64,000 nucleotides of DNA from DATBHM01 sp036557505 (GCA_036557505.1 DATBHM010000065.1:11767-75766), one strand, 5' to 3'; counted from the stretch's first letter, positions 7,866 through 17,634 are shown. The notes: generated by a model from the letters alone, not told the origin. Program-made: numbers and translations.

Positions 7866-9605
7866 TCACGCCGGTGTCGTGAACCCCCGCCCGGTCTTCC
7901 TGCCGAGGAACCCCGCCGCGACCATCTGCTCGAGGATCGGGACGGGCGCGTACGCGGGCTCGAGGAGCTCCCGGTGCAGGCTCCGGAGGATCTCGACGGT
8001 GACGTCGACGCCGACGAGGTCGACGAGGCCCAGCGGCCCCAGCGGATGGCGGCATCCGAGCGTCATCACGGTGTCCACGTCCTCGACGCTCGCGTAGCCC
8101 TCCTCGACCATCCGGGCGGCGTCGTTCAGGTAGGGGAACAGCAGCCGGTTGACGATGAACCCCGCCCGGTCCCGGCAGTGCACGACGGTCTTGCCCAGCC
8201 GGCCGGCCAGGCGCTCGGCGGCGGCCAGCGACTCGCCGGACGTCGCCACCGTGCGGACCAGCTCGACCAGCCGCATGGACGGCACCGGGTTGAACACGTG
8301 GAACCCCAGCACGCGGTCGGGTCGCCGCGTCGCCGCGGCGACCTGCACGACGGGGAGCGACGAGGTCGCGGTGGCCAGGACGACATCGGCCGGCATGACT
8401 CCGTCGAGCCGCCCGAACAGCTCCCGCTTCGCGTCGAGGTCCTCCGCGATGGCCTCGACGACGAACCCGCACCCGGCCAGCGCGTCGAGGTCCGAGGTGA
8501 GGGAGATCCTCGCCAGCGAGTCCCCACGGGCGGCGTCGTCCATGCGGCCGCGCTCGACCGCCCGGGCCGTCGACCGCTCGACGGCCCCGAGGGCGCGGCG
8601 AGCGGACTCGTCGCTCCGGCCCCAGCACACGACGTCCAGGCCCGCTCGGGCCGCGGCCTCGGCCAGGCCCGTCCCGACGGTTCCGGTCCCGGCCACGCCG
8701 AGCGTGGCCGGTTCGGACGGTGCATCGGCGCCCCATTGGCGGACGGCTGCTTCGACCGTCGGTTCGTCGTCGGCGTAGAACCCGCGCCCCGCCTTCCGGC
8801 CGGTGAACCCCGCCGTGATCCGCTCCCGGAGCGCCGGCGCCGGCGCGAACCGCGGCTCGGCGAACTGCCGGTGCAGGGACTCAAGGATCTCGGCGCACGC
8901 ATCGAGGCCGATGAGGTCGATGAGCTCCAGCGGGCCCATCGGGTGCCCGGCGCCGAGGCGCATCGCCGTGTCGATGTCGTTGCGGGTCGCGGCGCCCGCA
9001 TCGAGCAGCCGGACGGCCTCGTTCAGATAGGGGAACAGCAGCAGGTTGGCGATGAACCCCGCCCGGTCGCGGCAGGCGACCGCCGTCTTGCCGAGGGCGT
9101 GGACCAGCGCCGCCGCCTCGTCCCGCGCCGAGGGGTCGGTGGCCAGCGTCGTGACGAGCTCCACCAGCGGCATGGCGGGCGCCGGGTTGAAGAAGTGCAG
9201 CCCCACGACGCGACCCGGCAGGCCGCTCGCGGCCGCGAGCTCGATCACCGGCAGGGAGGACGTGTTCGTCGCGAGCACCGACTCCTGGCAGGCGAGGCCC
9301 AGCCGGTGGAAGACCTCGCGCTTGGGGTCCAGGCGTTCGGGGACCGCCTCGATCACGATTCCGGCGTCCGCGAGCTCCTCGACCGACCGTGAGAACGAGA
9401 TCCGTTCGAGGGCGGCGTCGTGCTCCACGGCGTCGATGCGGCCGGCGGCCTTCGCCCGGTCCAGGGAGCCCCGGATCCTCGCTCTCCCCGCCGAGGCGTG
9501 GTCGTCGTCCAGGACGGCGACCGTGACATGGAACCCGGCCCGGGCGCACGCCTCGGCGATGCCCGAGCCCATGGTGCCGCACCCGACGACGCCGATCCGT
9601 GCCAC
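7866..9605 (-). CDS. Tandemly duplicated 3-hydroxyacyl-CoA dehydrogenase
   Basis: 579 aa made of two complete dehydrogenase units in one chain. Unit 1 (about 1-285) starts with the NAD-binding VVGCGTMGSG, has catalytic-type GLHFFNPAPAMPLVELV, and a dimerisation domain with RDRAGFIAN and GHPMGPLELIDLIG. Unit 2 (about 300-579) repeats this as GVAGTGTVGTG, GFHVFNPVPSMRLVELV, RDRAGFIVN and RHPLGPLGLVDLVG. Each unit keeps its His and Glu, so both could be active. The enzyme oxidises (3S)-3-hydroxyacyl-CoA in beta-oxidation or phenylacetate/butanoate metabolism. Ordinary members have N+C or N+C+C; the N+C+N+C order is unusual. Confidence 0.92.
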   Translation of the reverse strand: MARIGVVGCGTMGSGIAEACARAGFHVTVAVLDDDHASAGRARIRGSLDRAKAAGRIDAVEHDAALERISFSRSVEELADAGIVIEAVPERLDPKREVFHRLGLACQESVLATNTSSLPVIELAAASGLPGRVVGLHFFNPAPAMPLVELVTTLATDPSARDEAAALVHALGKTAVACRDRAGFIANLLLFPYLNEAVRLLDAGAATRNDIDTAMRLGAGHPMGPLELIDLIGLDACAEILESLHRQFAEPRFAPAPALRERITAGFTGRKAGRGFYADDEPTVEAAVRQWGADAPSEPATLGVAGTGTVGTGLAEAAARAGLDVVCWGRSDESARRALGAVERSTARAVERGRMDDAARGDSLARISLTSDLDALAGCGFVVEAIAEDLDAKRELFGRLDGVMPADVVLATATSSLPVVQVAAATRRPDRVLGFHVFNPVPSMRLVELVRTVATSGESLAAAERLAGRLGKTVVHCRDRAGFIVNRLLFPYLNDAARMVEEGYASVEDVDTVMTLGCRHPLGPLGLVDLVGVDVTVEILRSLHRELLEPAYAPVPILEQMVAAGFLGRKTGRGFTTPA

Positions 9606-9701
9606 CCGACTCCTTCCCGCAGCCCGCGGCGGGAGCGTACCCGGAGGGCGGTCGCGCTATGGTCGGGCATCCAGGAACACCTCGAGCGCGGGAGGAGCTG
9701 C

Positions 9702-10079
9702 ATGAGTCCGACCTCGATGCCCCCCATCCCCAAGCCGGACGACGAGGCGAAGACGTTCTTCGAATCGGTCGTGCCGGACCATCCCGACGTGCGGATCCGG
9801 CCGATGTTCGGCAACAACGCGGCGTTCGTGAACGGGAACCTGTTCATGGGGCTGTTCGGGCAGGACGTGTTCGTCCGATTGCCCGACGAGGACCGCGAGG
9901 CGCTCTCCGCCGAGGGCGGTGCGCCGTTCTCCCCGATGCCGGGCCGGCCGATGAAGGAGTACGTCGTTCTGCCGGAGGCGTGGCGCGGCGACCCCCCGCG
10001 GGTCCGGGAGTGGGCGGGCCGTTCGCTCGAATGGGCCGAGGAGCTTCCGCCCAAACAACCGAAGCGGAAGAAGCGCTGA
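9702..10079 (+). CDS. TfoX N-terminal-domain protein
   Basis: 125 aa from ATG 9702 with SD GGAGGAG six bases upstream; a TATGGT -10-like hexamer lies at 9658-9663. The sequence RIRPMFGNNAAFVNGNLFMGLFG and the later RPMKEYVVLPEAW match the TfoX_N fold. The C-terminus is Lys/Arg rich (PKQPKRKKR). In gammaproteobacteria TfoX affects competence, but stand-alone TfoX_N proteins in actinobacteria have no established role. Confidence 0.85.
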   Translation: MSPTSMPPIPKPDDEAKTFFESVVPDHPDVRIRPMFGNNAAFVNGNLFMGLFGQDVFVRLPDEDREALSAEGGAPFSPMPGRPMKEYVVLPEAWRGDPPRVREWAGRSLEWAEELPPKQPKRKKR

Positions 10080-10236
10080 AGCGAACAACCGCCCGCGCCA
10101 GCCGGCGGGCACACCCCCCACGACCCGAGCTTCGGATCGGTGCGCCTCGGCCGGCCGGCAGGCGGGCGGTCGCACCCCGGCCGGCACCGACGTCGTGGTC
10201 GTCGGCGGGACCGGCCGGGGGCGAGTTGGGCGGGGG

Positions 10237-11868
10237 TTAGACCGCGGGGGCTTCGATCAGGTGCACCGTGGCCGAGTGCGGCCCGGAGGTGTCGACCCAG
10301 GAGATGCTCGCCGAGTCGCCCGGCTTCGTTGAGTGCATGACGTCGCTGACGTCCTTCGCGGAGCCGATGTCGTGCCCGTCGATGTTCGTGATCACCGAGC
10401 CGGTCTGCATGCCCGCGTTGGCCGCCGGCGTTCCGGGGACGACCTGCTCGACGTAGGCGCCGCCGGTCGAGAGGCCCAGACGGGCGGCGGCCGCGGCGCT
10501 CAGGTTGCGGACCTGCACCCCCAGCAGACCGGGCCGGCCGTAGACGATGTCGCCGCCGCTCGTGTCGCCGGACTGGATGCGGTGCACGATGTTCAGCGCG
10601 TCGCCGATCGTGATCGCGTAGCCCTGCGTCGAGGTCCGGGTGAACCCCGACGTCTGGGTGGCCGCGGTGATCATGCCGATGACCTCACCCTGCGTGTCGA
10701 CGAGCGGTCCGCCCGAGTCGCCGGGGGCGATGGGCGCGTTCGTCTGGATCACGCCGTGCAGCCGCTCGGACGGGCTCCCGGGGTCGCCGGCGGTGATGGT
10801 CTGGTTGAGTCCGGTGACCGTTCCGCCGGTCGCGGATGGGTTGCCGGTGCCGTAGGCGTTTCCAATCGCGACCACGGAGGTTCCCTCGGTGAGGTTGCCG
10901 GTGTCGGTCCGGATCGTCGGGAGGTCCGACGCGCCGTCGAGCTGGATCAACGCGACGTCGTCGGCCGGGTCGGCCCCGATGACGTGGGCATCGTACGTCT
11001 GGCCGTTCGACGTGGTGGCCTCGATGCCGGTGGAGCCGCGGATCACGTGGTTGTTGGTGAGCACCTCGCCGCTCGAGGTGAGGATCATGCCGGTGCCGGC
11101 GGCCGCGCCCTGCGGGCCGAGGCCGGGCGCACCGGTCCCGATCACGGTCCGGATGACGACCACCGCCGGGAGGACGCCCTGGGCGACCTGCCGCGGGCTG
11201 GTCGAGGAACCGCCGCCGTTGCCGTTCGTCGTGCCGTCACCCGACCCGCCCTTCCCGCCGAAGGTGGGGTTGGACCCGCCGCCGACGTTCGGGTTCGAGC
11301 CGCCCACGTTGCCGCTGAGCGGGGGATTGGTGAACGCGCCCGAGCGGGACCCGGGCTGGGAGAGGCCCCACCCGATGCCGACGCCCGAGGCGATGAGCAC
11401 CGCAGAGGCGACGACCGCCGCCACGATCGCGCCCGCGCGACCCCGCCGGGGCTGCGCGTGCTGCGGGCCGTGCCAGCCGATCGGGGTGGACGACCACGGC
11501 GCGTTGGGCGTCGTGCGGCCCCACGCCTCCGGCACCTCCATCGGGCGGTCGGGGCGGGGCGGGACGGACGTGACGGGGCGGGAGGTCTCGCCGTCGGTCC
11601 ACCAGAACCAGTCGTCCGAACCCTCGGCCCCCGGGCGGGCGGCCGGGGCGGGCGCCCAGTGGCGCGACGTCGCCGGACGGGACCCCGCGGTGCGGAAGCC
11701 GTACCGGTCGTCCGGGCTCACATACGAGTCGCGACGGAACGACGCGGCCGGGTCGTGCTCCGGCTCGGGCTCGGTGTGCTCGGGCTCGCCGGCCGGCTCG
11801 CGGTCGCCGCCGCCGGCGGGCTCGAGCTCGAATTCCTCGGTGTCGTGGTCCTGGTCGTGGTCAGCCAT
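10237..11868 (-). CDS. Membrane-anchored HtrA/PepD-like serine protease with PDZ domain
   Basis: 543 aa. An acidic, Pro-rich disordered cytoplasmic region (~1-145) precedes one transmembrane helix (~147-170). A Gly/Asn/Ser-rich linker, a trypsin-like protease domain and a C-terminal PDZ domain follow. Catalytic residues are His274 (TNNHVI), Asp near 306 (PADDVALIQL) and Ser385 (GDSGGPL). The gene lies downstream of a response regulator and histidine kinase on the same strand, matching the mycobacterial mprA-mprB-pepD arrangement. It probably degrades or refolds damaged envelope proteins. The 176-nt gap to the kinase may hold its own promoter. Confidence 0.92.
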   Translation of the reverse strand: MADHDQDHDTEEFELEPAGGGDREPAGEPEHTEPEPEHDPAASFRRDSYVSPDDRYGFRTAGSRPATSRHWAPAPAARPGAEGSDDWFWWTDGETSRPVTSVPPRPDRPMEVPEAWGRTTPNAPWSSTPIGWHGPQHAQPRRGRAGAIVAAVVASAVLIASGVGIGWGLSQPGSRSGAFTNPPLSGNVGGSNPNVGGGSNPTFGGKGGSGDGTTNGNGGGSSTSPRQVAQGVLPAVVVIRTVIGTGAPGLGPQGAAAGTGMILTSSGEVLTNNHVIRGSTGIEATTSNGQTYDAHVIGADPADDVALIQLDGASDLPTIRTDTGNLTEGTSVVAIGNAYGTGNPSATGGTVTGLNQTITAGDPGSPSERLHGVIQTNAPIAPGDSGGPLVDTQGEVIGMITAATQTSGFTRTSTQGYAITIGDALNIVHRIQSGDTSGGDIVYGRPGLLGVQVRNLSAAAAARLGLSTGGAYVEQVVPGTPAANAGMQTGSVITNIDGHDIGSAKDVSDVMHSTKPGDSASISWVDTSGPHSATVHLIEAPAV

Positions 11869-12044
11869 CTCGTCCCTCGCGTCCCTTCATGGGAGGCACG
11901 CGGCGCCTCCATCATCCAACTTCCTGGGCAAAACGCCCCTCGGGTCGTTTCGACCGAACGGGATGCATCCTGGCGGACCAACCTCAACGTTCCCCGAGAC
12001 ATTGCTGAAGGCTTGCGAAGAAGCCGGTGTGCGGGGCTCAAGAT

Positions 12045-13528
12045 TCATGCGCGCTCCGGTTGGGGCTCGGGGGCGGCGGACGGCGCCTCGGGCAGGGGCG
12101 TCGGCCGAAGCGGCAGGCGGATCCGGAAGATCGCGCCGTCGCCGGGCGTCGCCGACACGCCGATGGTCCCCGCATGGGCCCGGACGATGGCCGCGGCGAT
12201 CGACAGCCCGAGCCCGGTGCCGCCGCTCTCGCGTGACCGCGACGGGTCGCCCCGGTAGAAGCGCTCGAACACCCTCGCGGCCTCCTCGTCGGACATGCCC
12301 GGCCCGCGGTCGGCGACGTCGAGCACGGCCGCGTGGTCCTCGACCGTCAGGCGGATGGTCACTGCCGTTCCCGGGTGCGTGTGCGTTCGCGCGTTGTCGA
12401 GGAGGTTGGCCACGACCTGTCGCAGCCGGGGCTCGTCGCCGTCGACGACGACGTCCGGCCGCGCCTCGAGCGTGACCTCCCGCTCGGGATCGGCGGCGCG
12501 GAGGTCGTCGGCCGCGTCGCGGACCAGTGCGCTGAGGTCCACCCGGCGGCGCTCCAGCGGGCGGCCCTGGTCGAGACGCGCCAGGAGCAGGAGGTCGTCG
12601 ACGAGCAGGCCCATCCGTGCTCCCTCGTCCTCGATGCGGCGCATGGCACGTTCGAGGTCCTCCGGCCGCTCGGCGGCGCCGCGCCGGAACAGCTCCGCGT
12701 AGCCGCGGATCGACGTGAGCGGCGTCCGCAGCTCGTGCGACGCGTCCGCGACGAACCGGCGCAGCCGGGCCTCGCTGGCGCGCTGTTCCTCGAACGAGGT
12801 CTCGATGCGCCCGAGCATCGTGTTGAGCGCGGTGCCGAGCTGGCCGACCTCCGTCCGGTCGTCGGCCGGCTCGACCCGCCGGGACAGGTCCCCGCCGGCG
12901 ATGGCGCCGGCCGTGTCGGCCATCCGGTCCAGGGGCCGAAGGCCGAGCCGCACCAGCCACCACGAGAGCAGGCCGATCGCGAGGACGACCACGCCGACCA
13001 CTACCATCTCGATGACGACGAGCTTGTGCAGGGTCTGGTTCACCTCGGTGAGCGGGATCGCGATGACCTCGGCTCCGTCGTCGTCGCCGATCCCGACGTA
13101 ATCGATGCTGGCTCGGAAATCCGGGCCACCGGATGCGGCAGCGCCAACCGACACGACCTGATCCGGCGTCGCGCCCGTGGCCACCGACCGCACGACGTCG
13201 ACGGGGACGGCCGGATGTGGGCCTGTCCCGTCATAGGTGAAGGAGTGGTCGACGAGCCGTTCGCCGGAGGAGCGATACAGCGCTGCATACGTTCCCGAGG
13301 GGAGCTGCATCCCCAGATCGCCGCCCGGCCCCGGCCCGGGCCCAGGCGAGTCGCCGAGCTCGTCCTGGAGGGTGAAGTGGACCGGAGCCCGCGCCGCGAC
13401 GAGCTCGCCGTCGACACGGTCGATGAGCTGCTTGCGGAGCAGGCTGTACGTGGCGATGCCCGCGACCGCGAGGCCGAGCGCCACCAGGATCAAAGTGGCG
13501 GCGAGGACGCGGGTGCGGAGCGAGAACC

Positions 13529-13532
<4 letters not shown>
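12045..13532 (-). CDS. Sensor histidine kinase (MprB-like)
   Basis: 495 aa from ATG 13532, whose ATGA overlaps the stop of the upstream response regulator and implies translational coupling. TM helices lie at about 10-32 and 165-190 around an extracytoplasmic sensor domain, followed by HAMP. The HisKA domain has phospho-acceptor His266 in SHELRTPLTSIRGY. The HATPase domain has NLLDNARTHTH (N box), DRGPGMSDEEAARVFERFYR (G1/F) and GTGLGLSIAAAIV (G2). All catalytic boxes are intact. A longer upstream frame exists but would run inside the regulator gene. Confidence 0.93.
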
Positions 13533-14278
<746 letters not shown>

Positions 14279-14376
14279 CGGCTGTGTGCCGGCTCAAGGG
14301 AAGCTAGGACCCGAACCTTGGAGCTTCCTGAGAGCTTCCTTGGCACCGGGGTAGTCGGCAACCACTGCCCGGGCGG

Positions 14377-14382
14377 TACGCT
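14377..14382 (+). promoter_or_regulatory. Leaderless -10 hexamer (TACGCT) for the YbaK gene
   Basis: TANNNT hexamer ending 8 nt before ATG 14391, with no Shine-Dalgarno in between. This spacing places the transcription start at or next to the ATG, as in leaderless actinobacterial mRNAs. Confidence 0.5.
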
Positions 14383-14390
14383 GCGCGCCC

Positions 14391-14864
14391 ATGTCCCCCG
14401 AACCCGACACGCCGGCGATCCGCCTCCTGCATTCGACCGGCGTGGAGTTCAGGGTCGTGCGGACCGAACGGCCCTCGAGCGTCGAGGAGAGCGCGCGCCT
14501 CCAGGGGATCGAGGTCGGGTCGCTGCTGCGGACGATCGTGGTCCGCCGGGGCGAGAACGACTACGTGTTCGTGCTCGTTCCGGGGGGCCGGGAGATCGAC
14601 TGGCCAAAGCTCCGTGCGCACCTCGGGGTTCGACGGCTCTCGCTCCCCGATCAGGAAGAGGCGCGCGCGGCGACGGGGTACGAACGCGGGGCGATCACGC
14701 CGTTCGGCGCGACGACGGCATGGCCGGTGGTCGCCGACGCGAGCGTCGCCGCGAAGGACCGCGTCGCGATCGGCGGGGGCGCGAGGGGCGTGAACGTCCA
14801 CCTCCGCGCGACCGACCTCATCGCGACATCGAGCGCGAGCGTGGTGGACGTCACCAAGGACTGA
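14391..14864 (+). CDS. YbaK/ProX-type aminoacyl-tRNA deacylase
   Basis: 157 aa. It matches the YbaK/EbsC fold: IRLLHSTGVEFRVVRTERP at the N-terminus, then LLRTIVVRRGENDYVFVLVPGGREIDWPKL, RRLSLPDQEEARAATGY and the conserved GAITPFG segment, ending with LIATSSASVVDVTKD. Family members hydrolyse mischarged tRNAs (Cys-tRNA-Pro, Ala-tRNA-Pro). The gene is monocistronic with a leaderless promoter. Confidence 0.9.
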   Translation: MSPEPDTPAIRLLHSTGVEFRVVRTERPSSVEESARLQGIEVGSLLRTIVVRRGENDYVFVLVPGGREIDWPKLRAHLGVRRLSLPDQEEARAATGYERGAITPFGATTAWPVVADASVAAKDRVAIGGGARGVNVHLRATDLIATSSASVVDVTKD

Positions 14865-15011
14865 AGATCGAGCCGCATCACCTCGCGTGGGGGAATCCCG
14901 GTCGCGCGGGCGAAGAACAGTCGGCAGACGCCCACGGGATAGAAGAGAGCCGGGCGTTGGTCGACCTCGTTGACGCGGGGCTCCCGAAGCGTGCATGCGA
15001 GAATCGCTCCG

Positions 15012-15266
15012 ATGTCCGGAGAGGTCGGTCGATCCGTGATCCGCCCCATCCTCGTGTACCTGGCGGCCGCCTCCCTCTTCGTCGGGTCGCTCGTATGGGC
15101 GATCCTGCTCCCCAACATCGTGAAGGACTCCGGCTTCAGCGACCTGACCCTCACCGACTCCCGGATCCCGCTTCGACTCGTCATCGCTGGAGGCGGGGCC
15201 CTGCTCGCTCTCGCCATCGCCAAGCGCGCCTACCCGCGGAAGCGGGTTCCCTGGCCCCAGGAGTGA
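15012..15266 (+). CDS. Small two-helix membrane protein
   Basis: 84 aa from ATG 15012; an in-frame upstream ATG at 14970 would give 98 aa. Two hydrophobic segments (PILVYLAAASLFVGSLVWAI and RLVIAGGGALLALAIA) flank a short polar loop. The C-terminus is basic. No family recognised; third codon positions are strongly G/C, as in real genes here. Confidence 0.6.
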   Translation: MSGEVGRSVIRPILVYLAAASLFVGSLVWAILLPNIVKDSGFSDLTLTDSRIPLRLVIAGGGALLALAIAKRAYPRKRVPWPQE

Positions 15267-15367
15267 CTGTCATACCCCGCGCCGGCATGGCGGCGAGGAC
15301 ATCCTCCGCCGGAACCCGCAGGCGGCTGTGGTCGTCGAAAGCACCACATCGAGTTCGAGGAGGCGAT

Positions 15368-15727
15368 GTGCCTTCGATCCACAGCACCTTCGTTCGAGCC
15401 GCAATGGTCCTCGCTTCGGTATCGCTGATCCTGTTGGGGGCCTGCGCTCATCCCGGGGTGGGCGTCGACGTGGGGATCGTGTACCGGGGCGGCCCGGCGC
15501 CGGGGAACTCCGACGTCCTGCGTCCGGGAACCGTCGAGATCCTCACCGCCGACGGTGAGCTGAAGGCCTCCGGGCGGGTTCAGGATGGTCAGGAGTTCCA
15601 CACGACCCTTCCACCGGGCAACTACATGGTGGTGACGCACAGCGGGGACGCGGGGTGCGCATCGCGTGCGATTACGGTCGTGGACGGTTCGCCCGCCAGC
15701 CTGCACGTCGCCTGCTCGATCAAGTAG
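15368..15727 (+). CDS. Small lipoprotein of unknown function
   Basis: 119 aa from GTG 15368, placed by a GAGGAGG SD four bases upstream. The hydrophobic N-terminal stretch ends in the lipobox LLGAC, so Cys is the likely lipidation site. The mature part (GTVEILTADGELKASGRVQDG, LPPGNYMVVTHSGD) resembles a small beta-sandwich of carboxypeptidase-regulatory-like type. Surface-anchored; role unknown. Confidence 0.65.
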   Translation: MPSIHSTFVRAAMVLASVSLILLGACAHPGVGVDVGIVYRGGPAPGNSDVLRPGTVEILTADGELKASGRVQDGQEFHTTLPPGNYMVVTHSGDAGCASRAITVVDGSPASLHVACSIK

Positions 15728-15746
15728 ACGGTCGCCGGAGCTCCGA

Positions 15747-16169
15747 TCACGAACCCGCGTCCGGACGCGGCGTGCCGACCGGGCTCGGTGTGATCGGGAG
15801 GTCGGCCACGCGGAACCACCAACGCATCACCAGCTTCTCGAGTCGGCCGGCCTGGACCGACGGATCCTCCTGGCAGCGTGTGCGGACCTCGTCGACCGGG
15901 AGCGTCCACAGCTCGATGCCGCGGAGGCGCGGGTCGCTCTGATCGGAGAACGGTCCGGCCGCCGCGATCGAACCGTCCGCGCGGTATCGGTCGAGGTGCG
16001 CGAGGTGGCCGGCCTGGAGGCGGTCGAGTTCCTCGTCGGGGAGATCGGGTGCGTTCTCCGGACGGCGCAGCAGCACGAACGTGAAGCTTGCCATGCCCGG
16101 CGGCATGTCGTCGGCCGTGAAGCGGTCGTCCTCCTCCGATAGCGGAGCGGCTTCGTCGACCGAGCTCAT
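15747..16169 (-). CDS. YCII-related domain protein
   Basis: 140 aa from ATG 16169, whose ATGA overlaps the stop of the truncated VOC ORF. The YCII core is evident: FTFVLLRRPENAP, LQAGHLAHLDRYRADGSIAAAGPF, GIELWTLPVDEVRTRCQEDPSVQAG and MRWWFRV. The conserved His in the GHLAHL segment is the usual candidate active residue. Last gene of the ArsR-SRPBCC operon. YCII proteins often accompany sigma factors or SRPBCC/VOC proteins, but their chemistry is mostly unknown. Confidence 0.82.
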   Translation of the reverse strand: MSSVDEAAPLSEEDDRFTADDMPPGMASFTFVLLRRPENAPDLPDEELDRLQAGHLAHLDRYRADGSIAAAGPFSDQSDPRLRGIELWTLPVDEVRTRCQEDPSVQAGRLEKLVMRWWFRVADLPITPSPVGTPRPDAGS

Positions 16170-16309
16170 CGGAGCTGCTGGGCCAGGCCCAGATGGTTGC
16201 CCTCGACCAGCACCTCGGACCCCGGCGCATCGCGGTACCAGGCGACCGCCGCCTCGAGGTCCTTCACCGGGAACGTCATCGTCGACCCGGTTCCCCATTC
16301 GATTCCCAT
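16166..16309 (-). pseudogene. Truncated VOC (glyoxalase/dioxygenase-fold) fragment
   Basis: A 47-aa ORF (MGIEWGTGSTMTFPVKDLEA onward) that reads like one beta-alpha-beta unit of a VOC protein: FPVKDLEAAVAWYRDA, then SEVLVEGNHLGLAQQL. Ordinary VOC proteins have ~110-140 residues and two to four such units with metal ligands. Here only one is left, and it stops exactly where YCII begins. It is most likely a deletion remnant kept because it couples translation to the next gene; a very small functional protein cannot be excluded. Confidence 0.55.
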
Positions 16310-16322
16310 GTCCTGAACCTCC

Positions 16323-16814
16323 CTATGACGGCACCTCGGCCGCTGCGACCGCATCCCGCATGTGCTCGAGGTGGAGCCGCGGGTGCCGGGCAGTCGCCCC
16401 GACCATGCGTTCCACACTGATGACGACGCCCCCGGCCGGTCCGTGCACGGCCTCCCGGGACATCTCCTCGGCCGTGATCCCCTGCAGGTACTGGCGAAGG
16501 CGGGCTTCATTCGTCTCGAGGTCGTCGAGCGTCTGCTGCTTGGTGGTCGACGCGAACTCCGCCGCGTGGTGCGCGTTGCCCTCGTCGTGGGTGTCCCCGT
16601 TTCCCGGGACTGCCTCGTCCCGGCGGAGGTGGTCGAGCCACTCGATCACCTTCTCGTGCCCGGCCGCGATGTGGTGCGCCACCACGCCGACGGGCCAGCC
16701 CTCCACGGTCGAGACCTCACGCCACTCGCGCTCGTCGCACCCCCGAACGAACTCGACGACCTCCACGTGCACCTCGTCGAGCTGCGCGAGGGCCTGTTCG
16801 ATCCTCGGATCCAT
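16323..16814 (-). CDS. DinB-like four-helix-bundle protein
   Basis: 163 aa. The pattern fits DinB/YfiT metalloproteins: VEVVEFVRGCDEREWRE, then VEGWPVGVVAHHIAAGHEKV with the first His pair, and ATARHPRLHLEHMRDAV with the late HxxxH-type ligands. Such proteins bind a divalent metal and often use a low-molecular-weight thiol (mycothiol or bacillithiol). Second gene of the ArsR-SRPBCC operon, 25 nt downstream of the regulator. Confidence 0.8.
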   Translation of the reverse strand: MDPRIEQALAQLDEVHVEVVEFVRGCDEREWREVSTVEGWPVGVVAHHIAAGHEKVIEWLDHLRRDEAVPGNGDTHDEGNAHHAAEFASTTKQQTLDDLETNEARLRQYLQGITAEEMSREAVHGPAGGVVISVERMVGATARHPRLHLEHMRDAVAAAEVPS

Positions 16815-16839
16815 CGCACCAACCTCCCCCGTGGTGGAC

Positions 16840-17601
16840 TCAGGCGACCTCGAGCGGTTCGCCCGTCTCGATCCACGTCTTCAACCCCGACAGCACGATC
16901 GACCAGCCGCGGTGCACGCGCTGATACAGCGCGGAACCGGGTTCGAGCTCCGAGTGCACGACGGTCAGCTTGGTGGCCCTGCCGTCCTCGGTCGGTTCGA
17001 GCTCCCACGACACCCTGGTCGGGTGCTCGACCGTGTCCGGGCTGGGCGGCGAGGTCCACGTCGTCACCAGCAGACGAGGGGGCTCGCACTCCAGCACCAC
17101 GCCCCGCAGCGCCTCGGAACCGTCGGGCGACCGGTGCACGATCTCCTCGCCCGGCGCGAACGTCGACTCGACCGCGGTGTCGAAGAAGTAGCGCCGCGTC
17201 TCACTGGGATCTGTGATGGCCCGCCAGATCCGTTCCGGCGTCGCCCGGATGTACACCTCGAACACGTGCCTGCCGTCGGCGGCCAATTCGGGAACTCCTT
17301 CCAGGTCGCGCTTCATGTCGGAGAGCGTCCGGACGAACGGCTCGGCGAACCGCGAGATCCACCGGTCGTGGACCAGCCGGATCGGCACCGGGTTGAGGTA
17401 GTGGAGCTTGCGGCGCCCCTCCCTCCGCACCACCACCAGACCGGCCCCCTCGAGGACGCCGAGGTGCTTCGCGACACCGAACCGGGTCATCGGCTCGAGC
17501 GAGGCGGTGAGCTCGACCAGCGTCTGCCCGTCGCGTTCGGCGAGCCGGTCGAGCAGGTGGCGGCGGTGGGGGTCGACGATGGCCCGGAACACCTCGTCCA
17601 T
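16840..17601 (-). CDS. ArsR-type repressor fused to an SRPBCC/AHSA1 domain
   Basis: 253 aa fusion. Residues ~1-95 are an ArsR winged helix: VFRAIVDPHRRHLLDRLAER, then LEPMTRFGVAKHLGVLEGAG as recognition helix, then the wing VVVRREGRRKLHYLNP. Residues ~115-250 form an AHSA1-type SRPBCC domain (VYIRATPERIWRAITDP, ETRRYFFDTAV) with a hydrophobic ligand cavity. The SRPBCC half probably senses a ligand and controls DNA binding. It heads the operon with DinB, a VOC remnant and YCII. A perfect 7-bp inverted repeat sits directly upstream of its -10, suggesting autorepression. Confidence 0.87.
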   Translation of the reverse strand: MDEVFRAIVDPHRRHLLDRLAERDGQTLVELTASLEPMTRFGVAKHLGVLEGAGLVVVRREGRRKLHYLNPVPIRLVHDRWISRFAEPFVRTLSDMKRDLEGVPELAADGRHVFEVYIRATPERIWRAITDPSETRRYFFDTAVESTFAPGEEIVHRSPDGSEALRGVVLECEPPRLLVTTWTSPPSPDTVEHPTRVSWELEPTEDGRATKLTVVHSELEPGSALYQRVHRGWSIVLSGLKTWIETGEPLEVA

Positions 17602-17609
17602 GGCGGCGG

Positions 17610-17615
17610 AGGATA
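17610..17615 (-). promoter_or_regulatory. Leaderless -10 hexamer (TATCCT) of the ArsR-SRPBCC operon
   Basis: On the minus strand TATCCT ends 8 nt before ATG 17601. There is no Shine-Dalgarno between, so the mRNA should begin at or beside the start codon. Confidence 0.55.
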
Positions 17616-17634
17616 GGTGACCGCAGAGTCACCT
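17615..17634. promoter_or_regulatory. Inverted-repeat operator for the ArsR-SRPBCC regulator
   Basis: AGGTGAC - 6 nt - GTCACCT is a perfect 7-bp dyad. It touches the first base of the -10 hexamer and covers the -10/-35 spacer of the operon promoter. Position and symmetry suit an autorepressing ArsR dimer (inference). Confidence 0.6.

Noticed and set aside
6592..8097. 501-aa plus-strand ORF across the helicase
   Set aside because: Antisense of an intact DEAD-box helicase with all motifs.
7974..9392. 472-aa plus-strand ORF across the hydroxyacyl-CoA dehydrogenase
   Set aside because: Antisense shadow; no hydrophobic core or motif.
10091..10110. GCCCGC/GCGGGC stem after the TfoX gene
   Set aside because: Six-pair stem with no T tract; such stems occur by chance at this G+C content.
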